This document shows positions 1 to 7,715 of a stretch of DNA of 64,000 nucleotides, one piece after another. Each line of letters opens with the position of its first letter. Positions within the stretch are counted from its first letter, which is position 1. This DNA is from Plantactinospora soyae. Lineage in GTDB: Bacteria; Actinomycetota; Actinomycetes; Mycobacteriales; Micromonosporaceae. Where the stretch lies: NCBI RefSeq assembly GCF_014874095.1, contig NZ_JADBEB010000001.1:8432001-8496000 (forward strand). Reading direction: 5' to 3'. Below the pieces are notes generated by a model. That model had not been told where the DNA came from. It made no database searches and saw nothing but the letters and a program-made list of their open reading frames with translations. A program made the translations under genes and the position numbers.

Positions 1-138
1 CACGGCCCGGACCCGCGCCCGGGTACGTCGGGCGGCGAGGCCGGCACCCGTAGGCCGGGCAGGCGACCCGGACCCCGGCCCGCCGGTACCGGCGGGCGGG
101 CCGGCGTCCCGCGCGGTGTGGGCGTTCAGGGCGGTCAC
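1..138 (-). CDS. ABC sugar transporter permease, second subunit (5' fragment)
   Basis: Only the first 46 codons are present; the gene runs off the left edge. It starts with GTG at 138, and that codon overlaps the TGA of the upstream permease as GTGA (135-138), a standard translational coupling. The visible peptide begins VTALNAHTARDAG and is a Pro/Gly/Arg-rich cytoplasmic N-terminus ahead of the first membrane helix, which is not reached. Its identity as the MalG/UgpE-type inner-membrane partner is inferred purely from position, third after a solute-binding protein and a MalF-type permease. Confidence 0.6.
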   Translation of the reverse strand, partial: MTALNAHTARDAGPPAGTGGPGSGSPARPTGAGLAARRTRARVRAV

Positions 139-1079
139 AGGCTCACCTCCCGGCGGCGCAGCGCACTGGTGACGGTCAGCGCGGCGACGGCGGAGAGCGC
201 GAGCAGCAGCATCGCCACGGCCGACGCGTAGCCGACCCGGTCGCTGGTGAAGGCGAGCTTGACGATGTAGAGCGCCGTCGACTGGGTCGAGTTGGCCGGC
301 CCGCCACCGGTGAGCACCGCGATGATGTCGTAGAGCTTGAGGACGGTGATCAGCGAGATCGTCACGCTGATGGTGGTGCCGGGCGCGATCAGCGGCCAGG
401 TGATGGTGCGGAACCGTTGGCCTCCCCGGACGCCGTCGATCTCGGCCATGTCGTTCAACTCCACGGGAATGCCCTGTAGGGCGGCCAGGTAGACGACCGT
501 GGTGAACCCGCTGAGCACCCAGGTGACCACGACGCCGATGGAGAACAGCGCCGCCCGGGGACTGCCCAGCCAGGGGTACGGCTCGTCGAGCAGCCCGATC
601 CCGGTCAGCATGCTGTTGAGCAGGCCGTTCTGGGTCAGGATGGTCTGCCAGACGAAGGCGACGATGACGCCGGAGAGCACCTGGGGCAGGAACGCGATGG
701 TCCGCATCACCCGGTAGCTCAGGCTGGTCCGGTTGAGCAGGATCGCGAAGGCGACGCCCAGGACGTTGGCGGCGATGGTCACCCCGACCGCGAGGGTCAG
801 GGTGAAGGCCAGACTGGCCCGCAACTGCTCGTCGCCGGCCATCTCGGTGTAGTTGCGCAGTCCGATGAATTCGTTCGTGGCCCGCAGCGGGTTCTGGTTG
901 GTGAAGCTGCTGCGCAGGCTGAGCAGCAGCGGCAGCACCAGGAACATCAGGTAGGGGCCAAACGCCAGGGCGGCCAGCAGGAACAGTCCACGGTCGCCCC
1001 GCGCCGCGGGTAGCCACGACCGGGTCCGGCGCGGGGCCGGCCGGGCCGGGTCGGGTGGGGTCGCCGCCCCGGTCAACAT
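135..1079 (-). CDS. ABC sugar transporter permease (MalF/UgpA type)
   Basis: 314 aa inner-membrane permease of a carbohydrate importer. A basic cytoplasmic N-terminus (residues 1-30) is followed by about six hydrophobic helices (first at about 31-54). The EAA coupling loop that docks on the ATPase is at about 209-230 (ELNDMAEIDGV then WPLIAPG). Length and layout match the binding-protein-dependent sugar permease family. It follows the binding-protein gene after a 142-nt gap that holds a perfect stem-loop and is coupled to the next permease by GTGA. No ATPase gene is visible; such actinobacterial operons usually share a general MsiK-type ATPase encoded elsewhere (family knowledge). Substrate unknown. 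Confidence 0.9.
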   Translation of the reverse strand: MLTGAATPPDPARPAPRRTRSWLPAARGDRGLFLLAALAFGPYLMFLVLPLLLSLRSSFTNQNPLRATNEFIGLRNYTEMAGDEQLRASLAFTLTLAVGVTIAANVLGVAFAILLNRTSLSYRVMRTIAFLPQVLSGVIVAFVWQTILTQNGLLNSMLTGIGLLDEPYPWLGSPRAALFSIGVVVTWVLSGFTTVVYLAALQGIPVELNDMAEIDGVRGGQRFRTITWPLIAPGTTISVTISLITVLKLYDIIAVLTGGGPANSTQSTALYIVKLAFTSDRVGYASAVAMLLLALSAVAALTVTSALRRREVSL

Positions 1080-1177
1080 GTCAGATCCGTCAGCATGTCA
1101 CTTTCCTCGACGCACCGGGCGGCTGCCCGGCGGGATTGACCGGGCCGGAGCCCGCCGTCTTCGGTCTCCCGTGCCGG

Positions 1178-1210
1178 CCGGGGATCCGCGATCGGCGCGC
1201 GGATCCCCGG
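1178..1210 (-). promoter_or_regulatory. intercistronic stem-loop between binding-protein and permease genes
   Basis: Perfect inverted repeat with 13-bp arms 1178-1190 and 1198-1210 and a 7-nt loop (ATCGGCG), only 11 nt beyond the binding-protein stop and without a T-tract. Hairpins in this position typically protect the abundant binding-protein message from 3' decay or partly terminate transcription, giving excess binding protein over permease (known for maltose-type operons). The same arrangement recurs at 13144-13177 and 51490-51596. Confidence 0.7.
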
Positions 1211-1221
1211 GCGGAGAACGC

Positions 1222-2493
1222 CTACTGGGTCGCCGTCTTCCAGGCGCCGTCGAGCTTCGCCAGCTCGCCGGCGACGTCGTCGCTGGTGAACAGGGCCTGG
1301 CTGGCCGCGTAGAACTGGTCGTTAAGGCCCGGCGGGAGCGAGTCGTCGTTCGTCGCCCAGCCGATCGCGCTGACCTTGTTGTTCTGCTCGGTGACGTAGG
1401 CGTACGAGTCCTTGAAGACCTGGGTCACGGTGACGCCGTAGTCGTCGAGGGTCTTCTCCTTGAGCATCGGGAACGCACCGTCGGTCTCGATCAGCAGCTT
1501 CAGGTTGGCCGGGTTCAGCGACCAGGCCTGGGCGAACTTCGTCGCGCCCGCCGGATCCTTCGTCTTGGCGCTGATCGCCATCGAGCCGCCGACGACGAAC
1601 GGCACGACGACCGAGCCGTCGTCGGTGGGCCAGGGGAAGGAGCCGAAGCTGTCGGCCTTGTCCTTGGGTACGGCGCCGAGGAACCAGCTGCCCATCGGGT
1701 ACATCGCGGACTTGCCGCCGGTGAACCGGGTGATCGAGTCGGCGTACTTCACGCCCAGCGCACCCTTGTCGAAGTAGCCGTTGCTGACCAGCGTCCGGTA
1801 CTTCCCGACCGCGGTGACGACGTTCGCGTCGGCGAACTTCACCTTGTCCGCGTACCGGTCCTGGAGCCACTTCGGGTTCTTGCCGAGGATGTCGGCGCTG
1901 ATGATGCCGACCAGTGGCATCCCGGCGGCGAACGGGTCGGCGCCACCGAGTTCGATCGGGTTGACCCCGGCCGCCTTGAGCTTGGCGCAGGCGTCCAGGA
2001 ACTCGGCCCAGTTCTTCGGCGGCTGGGCGATGCCCGCCTTGGCGAACAGTTCCTTGTTGTAGTAGACCTGCGGCACGATCTGTGAGTTGGTCGGCGGGAT
2101 GTAGACCTCGCCCTTGAGCGCGTTCCCCTGCGGCAGCAGGAAGTTGGCCTCCACCCACGTCTTGTCGTACGGCTTCAGCAGCCCCGCGCCGACGAAGTTG
2201 GACGGGGTGATCGACTGGAGCAGGTCCGGGAACTGCCCGGAGGACTGCAACTGCTTGGCGTACGCGTCCCGGTCGGTGCTCGGTGCGGTGATCCGGTTGA
2301 TCTTCACTCCGGCAGCCTCCTTCTGGGCCGCCGCTATCGAGTCGTTCCAGAAGGTCGAGGTGAGGCTCGGCGTCTCGAAGGTCAGGTAGGTCAGCGCGCC
2401 TGCGCCACCCTCGCCGCTGCCACCGCCGGAACAGGCTGCGGTGAGGGCGAGTAGACCTGCGACGCCAGCCGCCAACAGGGGCTTCCGTATCAA
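1222..2493 (-). CDS. sugar ABC transporter substrate-binding lipoprotein
   Basis: 423 aa extracellular solute-binding protein (family 1 type), first gene of the importer operon. The N-terminus MIRKPLLAAGVAG is a lipoprotein signal with lipobox LTAAC, lipidated Cys21, followed by a Gly/Ser-rich linker. The body shows typical binding-protein phrases such as YYNKELFAKAGI and GKSAMYPMGSW. It captures a sugar outside the membrane and delivers it to the permeases downstream. Expression is very probably repressed by the divergent LacI regulator, because a palindromic operator lies at the start of its transcript (2591-2602). The ligand cannot be told from sequence. Confidence 0.92.
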   Translation of the reverse strand: MIRKPLLAAGVAGLLALTAACSGGGSGEGGAGALTYLTFETPSLTSTFWNDSIAAAQKEAAGVKINRITAPSTDRDAYAKQLQSSGQFPDLLQSITPSNFVGAGLLKPYDKTWVEANFLLPQGNALKGEVYIPPTNSQIVPQVYYNKELFAKAGIAQPPKNWAEFLDACAKLKAAGVNPIELGGADPFAAGMPLVGIISADILGKNPKWLQDRYADKVKFADANVVTAVGKYRTLVSNGYFDKGALGVKYADSITRFTGGKSAMYPMGSWFLGAVPKDKADSFGSFPWPTDDGSVVVPFVVGGSMAISAKTKDPAGATKFAQAWSLNPANLKLLIETDGAFPMLKEKTLDDYGVTVTQVFKDSYAYVTEQNNKVSAIGWATNDDSLPPGLNDQFYAASQALFTSDDVAGELAKLDGAWKTATQ

Positions 2494-2590
2494 GGTGATC
2501 CTCCTACGGACGAATGTGGGGGTACGGATCGTTCAGAGGGTGCGGCGCCGCTTGTGTGGCGGCCGGTGCGTGTTGAATGATCATGTCTGC

Positions 2591-2634
2591 GATAACGTTA
2601 TCCCGGAGCATAGAAAGTTTCGACGGCGTGTCAA
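2591..2634 (-). promoter_or_regulatory. promoter and LacI-type operator of the sugar ABC operon
   Basis: Reading the minus strand: TTGACA (-35, 2629-2634), 16 nt, TATGCT (-10, 2607-2612), then the perfect 12-bp palindrome GATAACGTTATC at 2591-2602, where transcription should start. A central CG palindrome is the hallmark of LacI/PurR-family operators, and binding here would block initiation. The same 12-mer occurs again at 3776-3787, just past the lacI-type gene, so both are likely sites for the regulator encoded between them. Confidence 0.8.
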
Positions 2635-2705
2635 GGGTGTTGCCCGGACCGGAACGTGACGGAGACGGGGCACGCTGATCGGCACGGAAGTAGGAGGATC
2701 GGGCG

Positions 2706-3740
2706 ATGACCGAGCGTGCGGCCGAGGACCCGGCGGCCCGACGACGCCGCAAGCGTCCGACGATGCGGGACGTGGCCCGGGAGGCCGGGGTGGCGTTGCG
2801 GACCGTGTCCAGGGTGGTCAACGACGACCCGACGGTCGGCCCACACCTGGTCACCCGGGTCCGGGCGGCCATCACCGCACTGGACTACGCACCGGACGAA
2901 CGGGCCCAGCAACTGCGCCGGGGGGTCAGCGGCACGATCGGCGCCGCGGTCCGCAACCTGGCCGACGCCCACCCGGTGCTCAGCGCCGTGGACCAGGCCG
3001 CTCGCCAGGCTCGGTTGACCGTACTGGCGATGTCGACCGAGGACGAGGAGGAGCGGGAACGCGAGGCCGTCATGTCGATGTGCCGGCGCCGGGTCGACGG
3101 GATCATCATCGAGCCGATCAGCACGAACCACCAGTACCTCGCCGCCGAACTGGAGTCCGGAATGCCGCTGGTGGCGGTCGACCGGCCCACCGGCGGAGTG
3201 GCCGCCGACGCCGTACTGTCGGACAACGCGGCCGGGATCGGGATGGCCTTCCGCCACCTCGTCCTGCACGGCCACCACCGGATCGCCTACATCGGCGACG
3301 ACGAGCGGATCTTCACGGGACGGGAGCGGGCCGCCGCGTTCCGGGCCTGCGTGGCCGCGAACGGCGGCACAATCGACGGCCTGGTCCATCCCGGATTCGT
3401 CTCCCCCGACCGGGTCGCCGCGGCCCTGGACGCCGTGCTCCGGGGGAACCCGCCGGCAACGGCCCTGATCACCGGAAACGTCGCCACCACGATCGAGGTG
3501 CTGCGCCGGCTCGGCGCCGAGGCCGGGCGGCTGGCCATCGTCGGATTCGACGACTTTCCGCTGGCCGACATCCTGCGCCCCGGGGTCACCGTAATCGCCC
3601 AGGACAGCGCCGTGATCGGCCGTACCGCGATCGAGTTGCTGCTGGCCCGGACCGCCGATCCGGACCGTCCGGTGCGGAACGTCACGGTGCCCGTCGAGCT
3701 GATCCCACGCGGCTCCGGCGAACTCCGGCCGCCGCCGTGA
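2706..3740 (+). CDS. LacI family transcriptional regulator
   Basis: 344 aa. The N-terminal HTH is at about residues 18-45 (TMRDVAREAGVALRTVSRVVN), followed by the hinge helix and a periplasmic-binding-protein-like effector domain that binds a sugar (for example GIGMAFRHLVLHGHHRIAYIG and VGFDDFPLADILRPGVTVI). Transcribed divergently from the ABC operon and flanked by two copies of the GATAACGTTATC palindrome, so it most likely represses the importer and itself. A start at ATG 2706 is supported by AGGAGG at 2692-2697. The basic stretch RRRRKR before the HTH is slightly extended. Confidence 0.92.
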   Translation: MTERAAEDPAARRRRKRPTMRDVAREAGVALRTVSRVVNDDPTVGPHLVTRVRAAITALDYAPDERAQQLRRGVSGTIGAAVRNLADAHPVLSAVDQAARQARLTVLAMSTEDEEEREREAVMSMCRRRVDGIIIEPISTNHQYLAAELESGMPLVAVDRPTGGVAADAVLSDNAAGIGMAFRHLVLHGHHRIAYIGDDERIFTGRERAAAFRACVAANGGTIDGLVHPGFVSPDRVAAALDAVLRGNPPATALITGNVATTIEVLRRLGAEAGRLAIVGFDDFPLADILRPGVTVIAQDSAVIGRTAIELLLARTADPDRPVRNVTVPVELIPRGSGELRPPP

Positions 3741-3772
3741 GGACCGGCCACCGACGCCCGCCCGGCGATCCT

Positions 3773-3790
3773 GCGGATAACGTTATCCGC
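3773..3790. promoter_or_regulatory. second LacI-type operator (18-bp palindrome)
   Basis: Perfect 18-bp palindrome GCGGATAACGTTATCCGC. Its core 12-mer is identical to the operator in front of the sugar ABC operon at 2591-2602. It lies 32 nt after the LacI stop codon, so it could serve DNA looping with the upstream site or control the downstream esterase unit. Confidence 0.75.
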
Positions 3791-3794
3791 CGCC

Positions 3795-3930
3795 GACCGG
3801 ACCGCCCCGTCGACCGGACCGCCCCGCCGACCGGACCGCCCCGCCGACCGGACCGCCCCGCCGACCGGACCGCCCCGCCGACCGGACCGCCCCGCCGACC
3901 GGACCGCCCCGTCGACCGGACCGCCCGATT
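3795..3930. repeat. 17-bp tandem repeat, 8 units
   Basis: Eight consecutive copies of GACCGGACCGCCCCGCC. Units two to six are exact; the first and seventh have T for C near the end, and the last (3914-3930) is diverged. It starts 4 nt after the LacI operator. There are no spacers, so it is not CRISPR. A minisatellite of this kind is prone to copy-number change by slippage. Confidence 0.9.
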
Positions 3931-4003
3931 GACCGGGAACCGGCCCCGGGGACGCGGCGGCTTCCGACGGGTGGGGGCTGTACTCGGTGGGCCCGTCGGC
4001 GAA

Positions 4004-4024
4004 GACTCGTAGCGGCTACGAGTC
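4004..4024. promoter_or_regulatory. 21-bp inverted repeat ahead of the esterase unit
   Basis: GACTCGTAGC and GCTACGAGTC (10-bp perfect arms) around a single central G. It ends 9 nt before the AAGGGAGA ribosome-binding site of the small ORF at 4053. Odd-centred palindromes of this size are usual for dimeric repressors; a hairpin with terminator or attenuator function is the alternative. No T-tract follows. Confidence 0.5.
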
Positions 4025-4052
4025 ACCGACGTCGAAGGGAGAACCGGCCGCC

Positions 4053-4160
4053 ATGCACGCCACGCCACTGACGCCGCTGCACGCCGTACCGGGCGCCACC
4101 GGGAAGCCGTACCCGTTTCCCACCTCCGCCCGCGCGACACCGGTCGGGGGCGGCCGGTGA
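4053..4160 (+). CDS. 35-aa small ORF translationally coupled to the esterase
   Basis: ATG at 4053 is preceded by AAGGGAGA (4035-4042), the best ribosome-binding site in this stretch. The frame gives MHATPLTPLHAVPG and ends PVGGGR, with its TGA overlapping the GTG of the next gene as GTGA (4157-4160). The overlap and the good Shine-Dalgarno argue that it is translated and delivers ribosomes to the esterase, which has no clear site of its own. The product is Pro/Thr-rich with no recognisable domain. It may be a leader peptide or the eroded N-terminus of a former gene. Confidence 0.45.
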   Translation: MHATPLTPLHAVPGATGKPYPFPTSARATPVGGGR

Positions 4161-5095
4161 TCCCCGACCTGGCCTACCGGCCGGCCGAGCCGACCGACCA
4201 CAGGGGACATCTGCTGGACCTCTACCTGCCGGCGGATTCACCGGGCGACCGGCCGCTCATAGTCTGGACCGGCGGTTCCGGCTGGATGCGGGACGACGGC
4301 AAGGACAGCGCCGGTCCGATCGCCGCGATCTTCACCGCCCGGGGCTACGCCGTGGCCGGGGTGAGCATCCGGTCCAGCGGCCAGGGTGCCTTTCCGGCCC
4401 AACTGCGGGACATCAAGGCGGCTATCCACTGGCTACGCAGCCACGCCCGGCGGTACCGGCTCGATCCGGAGCGGTTCGCCGTCATGGGCGATTCGTCCGG
4501 CGGCTGGACGGCGGCGATGGCGGCCCTGACCGACCACGACGCTCCGGCGCTGGCGAGTCGGGTCCAGGCCGCGGTGGCGTTCTACCCGCCGACCGACTTC
4601 CTCCGGATGGACGAGCAGATGCTGCCCGGCGCCTGTCGGGAGTTCAACCGGGACCTGGGCATCACCGGCTGCCACGACGATTCCCGGTCGCCGGAGTCGC
4701 TGTTGCTCGGCGGTGCCATCCGGACCCGCCCGGAGGCGGCCGCCGCGGCGAACCCGGTCCGGTACGCGACGCGCTCCGCTCCACCGTTGCTCCTGCTGCA
4801 CGGCCAGGCCGACCGGTTGGTGCCGCACGGTCAGAGCGTGCTGCTCTACGAGGCGCTGCGGGACGCCGGTGCCACCGTCACGTTCCACTCGGTTCCGGGC
4901 GCCGGCCACGACTGGCGGGCGGTGCTGGATCCGACCAACCACGACGCCCACCGGGTGTACCGGGCCCGCTCCGGTCGTGAGCAGGTCACCATCGGTCGTC
5001 CCGGTCCCGGCTGGGACGACGTCGACCGGTTCATCCGGGACGCCCTGGCGGTACGCCCGCAGGACACCGCCGACCGGGGCGGGCCACGTCCCTGA
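4157..5095 (+). CDS. alpha/beta-hydrolase esterase (BD-FAE/ExeM-like)
   Basis: 312 aa cytoplasmic esterase or lipase-like alpha/beta hydrolase, no signal peptide. Nucleophile Ser113 sits in GDSSGG (111-116), acid Asp219 in GQADRLVP, and His251 in GAGHDW, the standard triad. The oxyanion strand WTGGSGW (about 37-43) replaces the usual HGGG motif. The family hydrolyses small acyl esters, often decorations on sugars. Between a sugar ABC/LacI unit and a glucanase, de-esterification of an imported oligosaccharide is a reasonable guess. The start is GTG, coupled to the 35-aa ORF by GTGA. Confidence 0.85.
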   Translation: MIPDLAYRPAEPTDHRGHLLDLYLPADSPGDRPLIVWTGGSGWMRDDGKDSAGPIAAIFTARGYAVAGVSIRSSGQGAFPAQLRDIKAAIHWLRSHARRYRLDPERFAVMGDSSGGWTAAMAALTDHDAPALASRVQAAVAFYPPTDFLRMDEQMLPGACREFNRDLGITGCHDDSRSPESLLLGGAIRTRPEAAAAANPVRYATRSAPPLLLLHGQADRLVPHGQSVLLYEALRDAGATVTFHSVPGAGHDWRAVLDPTNHDAHRVYRARSGREQVTIGRPGPGWDDVDRFIRDALAVRPQDTADRGGPRP

Positions 5096-5187
5096 CGGGA
5101 TCGACACCTGCACACCGGCCGTCGGGTGGGCGTATTCGCAGGTCGTACGAGGTCGGGTGATTTCTCCGGCCGGCCGTCGACCTGACA

Positions 5188-5235
5188 TTGACAGCGTTCG
5201 CTGATTGGTTCAGAGTATCGAAGAGAGCGCTCTCT
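5188..5235 (+). promoter_or_regulatory. promoter and LacI-type operator of the GH16 gene
   Basis: TTGACA at 5188-5193, a possible -10 (GAGTAT, 5213-5218, long 19-nt spacer), then the perfect palindrome AGAGAGCGCTCTCT at 5222-5235. Palindromes with a central GAGCGCTC are the known operator class of actinobacterial CebR/MalR-like LacI repressors. The half-site differs from the GATAAC operator at 2591, so a different regulator, not encoded in this window, is implied. Confidence 0.7.
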
Positions 5236-5299
5236 CGTCAGTTCGTCACAGGCCCGCAACCTGCCCGTCACGTTGCGGCCCTCACCTATGGGAGCACTG

Positions 5300-7495
5300 A
5301 TGAATAGCGCTCTGTCCCCGCCCCACGTCCGACCACAGTGGCTCAGCCGATGGCGTGCCCTGACCCTGTCGGGCACGATCCTGGCCCTGCTCGGCGGCTA
5401 TCTCGCCGTCACCGGTACGTCGGCCGACGCGGCCGAGACCCTGCTGTCCCAGGGCCGGGCCGCCACCGCCTCGTCGACGGAGTCCGCCGCCACCCCGGCG
5501 TCGGCCGCGGTCGACGGTAACGCCGGCACCCGCTGGTCGAGTGCCTTCGCCGAGCCCCAGTGGTTGCAGGTCGACCTCGGTGCCGTCGCGCCGCTGAGCC
5601 GGATCGTGCTGACCTGGGAGGGCGCCTACGCCCGCGCCTTCACCCTCCAGACGTCGACGAACGGTTCGGCCTGGACGACCGTACACACCACCACCAACGG
5701 CAGCGGCGGAACGCAGGAGATCGCCGTCACCGGCAGCGGCCGGTACGTCCGGCTCAACGCCACCGCGCGGGCCACCGCGTACGGCGTCTCGCTCTGGGAG
5801 TTCCAGGTGTACGGCGAGTCCGGAACCAGCGCCTGCGGCACCGGCAACGCCGCACAGGGCCGGCCGGCGACCGCGTCGTCGACCGAGTCCGCCGCCGCCT
5901 ACCCCGCCTCCTCGGCGGTCGACGGCAGCACCGGCACCCGGTGGGCCAGCCTCGCCGCCGATCCGCAGTGGTTGCGGGTCGACCTCGGCTCGACCCAGTC
6001 GATCTGTGGCGTGACCCTCAACTGGGAGGCCGCGTACGCCACCGCGTTCCAGATCCAGACCTCGGCCGACGGCTCGAGCTGGACGACGGTGCACAGCACG
6101 ACCAACGGCACCGGCGGGACCCAGGTCCTCACCGTCGCCGGCTCCGGCCGGTACATCCGGATCCTCGGCACCCAGCGCGGAACGGCGTTCGGCTACTCGC
6201 TCTGGGAGTTCGCGGTGCGGACCGGCACCGGACCCGGCAACCCGCCGACCACGCCACCGCCGACCACCCCGCCCCCGACCACGCCACCACCGACCACGCC
6301 ACCGCCGGGCGGCAGCGTGCTGCTGTCGTACCAGAAACCGGCAGTCGCCTCGACCAGCCAGAACGACGGCGCCTGCTTCGAGTGCCTCCCCGCGCGGGCC
6401 TTCGACAACGATCCCGCCAGCCGGTGGGCGACCAGCGCGACCACCGGGTGGGTCGATCCGGGCTGGATCTACGTCGACCTCGGCGCCACCGCCACGATCA
6501 GCCAGGTGGTGCTGCAATGGGATCCCGCGTACGCCGCCGCGTACCAGATCCAGGTCTCGCCGAACGCCAGTACCTGGACCTCGATCTACTCCACCACCAC
6601 CGGCCGGGGCTTCAAGGAGACGCTGAACGTGACCGGCACCGGCCGCTACGTCCGGATGTACGGCACGGCCCGGTCGAGCCAGTACGGCTACTCGCTCTAC
6701 GAGTTCAAGGTCTTCGGTACCGGCGGTAACCCGACCGCACCGCCGCCGATGCCCCCCGACCCGACGTTCCCGGCGAACCAGCTGGTCTGGAGCGACGAGT
6801 TCAACGGCGCGGCCGGCAGCAAGCCCGATCCGGCGAAGTGGACGATCGATCCCGGCACCGGCCAGAACAACGAGATCCAGTACTACACGAACAACAACAA
6901 CGCCTCGATGAACGGCACCGGGGCCCTGGTGATCGAGGCACGCCGGGAGACCGCCGGTGGCCGGGACTACACGTCGCACCGGATGAACACCGGCGGCAAG
7001 TTCACCGTCCAGTACGGCCGGATCGAGGCCCGGGTCCAGGTGCCGAAGGGCAACGGCCTGTGGCCCGCCTTCTGGATGATGGGCGCCGACTTCCTCACCG
7101 GGCGTCCGTGGCCGTACAACGGGGAGATCGACATCATGGAGGTGCTCGGCCGGAACACCTTCGAGGGCTACTCCACCCTGCACGCACCGCAGTACAACGG
7201 CGGCGCGGGGTACGGGCAGAAGTATCCCGCCCCGGGTGGCGTCGACTTCGCCGCCGGTTTCCACGTCTGGGCCGCGGAGTGGGACAGCCGGGGCATCACG
7301 TTCAAGGTGGACGGCCAGACGGTCTTCTACGCCAGCAAGGAGACGGTGGAGTCGACCCGTGGCCCGTGGGTCTTCGACCACCCCTTCTACCTGATCCTCA
7401 ACCTCGCCGTCGGCGGTGACTTCCCGGGACCGGTCGACGCGACCACGCCGTTCCCGTCCCGGATGCTCGTCGACTACGTGCGCGTCTACCGCTGA
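5300..7495 (+). CDS. secreted GH16 endoglucanase with three CBM32/F5-8C domains
   Basis: 731 aa secreted enzyme. The signal peptide is at about 1-43. Two tandem F5/8 type C (CBM32) modules span about 46-300, each with the phrase RYVRL or RYIRI and ending SLWEF; then comes a Pro/Thr linker (repeated TTPPP), a third CBM32 (about 335-475), and a C-terminal GH16 domain (about 490-731). The catalytic motif EIDIME gives nucleophile Glu609 and acid/base Glu614, the signature of laminarinase/lichenase-type beta-1,3(4)-glucanases or agarases. ATG 5300 is chosen over an upstream TTG because GGGAG precedes it. Monocistronic, ending in a hairpin; carries its own LacI-type operator. Probably attacks fungal or plant beta-glucan. 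Confidence 0.93.
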   Translation: MNSALSPPHVRPQWLSRWRALTLSGTILALLGGYLAVTGTSADAAETLLSQGRAATASSTESAATPASAAVDGNAGTRWSSAFAEPQWLQVDLGAVAPLSRIVLTWEGAYARAFTLQTSTNGSAWTTVHTTTNGSGGTQEIAVTGSGRYVRLNATARATAYGVSLWEFQVYGESGTSACGTGNAAQGRPATASSTESAAAYPASSAVDGSTGTRWASLAADPQWLRVDLGSTQSICGVTLNWEAAYATAFQIQTSADGSSWTTVHSTTNGTGGTQVLTVAGSGRYIRILGTQRGTAFGYSLWEFAVRTGTGPGNPPTTPPPTTPPPTTPPPTTPPPGGSVLLSYQKPAVASTSQNDGACFECLPARAFDNDPASRWATSATTGWVDPGWIYVDLGATATISQVVLQWDPAYAAAYQIQVSPNASTWTSIYSTTTGRGFKETLNVTGTGRYVRMYGTARSSQYGYSLYEFKVFGTGGNPTAPPPMPPDPTFPANQLVWSDEFNGAAGSKPDPAKWTIDPGTGQNNEIQYYTNNNNASMNGTGALVIEARRETAGGRDYTSHRMNTGGKFTVQYGRIEARVQVPKGNGLWPAFWMMGADFLTGRPWPYNGEIDIMEVLGRNTFEGYSTLHAPQYNGGAGYGQKYPAPGGVDFAAGFHVWAAEWDSRGITFKVDGQTVFYASKETVESTRGPWVFDHPFYLILNLAVGGDFPGPVDATTPFPSRMLVDYVRVYR

Positions 7496-7500
7496 ACGGC

Positions 7501-7529
7501 GGGTGGCCGGTACGGCGCACCGGCCGCCC
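7501..7529 (+). terminator. hairpin terminator after GH16
   Basis: GGGTGGCCGGT and ACCGGCCGCCC form 11-bp arms with one mismatch and a 7-nt loop, starting 6 nt past the stop codon. No T-tract follows, as is common in actinobacteria. Confidence 0.6.
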
Positions 7530-7715
7530 AGCACCGCCCTCCCCGCACCGCCCTTCCGTCATCGTCCGCCCGGCACCAGCCGCCCACGATGTCCACCGCC
7601 GTGCCACCTCGACCACCGTCCCCGGTACCGGGGAACGAACTCCGCAGCCGTGCAACCTTCGACGGGGCGGGTCCGGTCGTACCGGCAACACGAGCGGGAG
7701 GAACGGAGGCTGGAC

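Larger units (their letters stand above)
3741..4052. other. 312-nt intergenic stretch with operator, tandem repeat and inverted repeat
   Basis: No gene was recognised here. In order it holds a LacI-type operator (3773-3790), a 17-bp tandem array (3795-3930), and a 21-bp near-perfect inverted repeat (4004-4024) just ahead of the ribosome-binding site of a tiny ORF. The repeat unit is not a multiple of three, so apparent reading frames through it are not conserved. Confidence 0.8.

Noticed and set aside
3795-3930. Possible CRISPR array
   Set aside because: Units are directly abutting without spacers and no cas gene is present; it is a tandem minisatellite.
6240-6305. Short ACC/CCG direct repeats resembling an array
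   Set aside because: They encode the Thr-Pro linker of the GH16 protein in frame.
5282-7534. 750-codon open frame on the minus strand opposite GH16
   Set aside because: Composition-driven antisense frame; the plus strand has a full signal peptide, three CBM32 and GH16 with catalytic motif.
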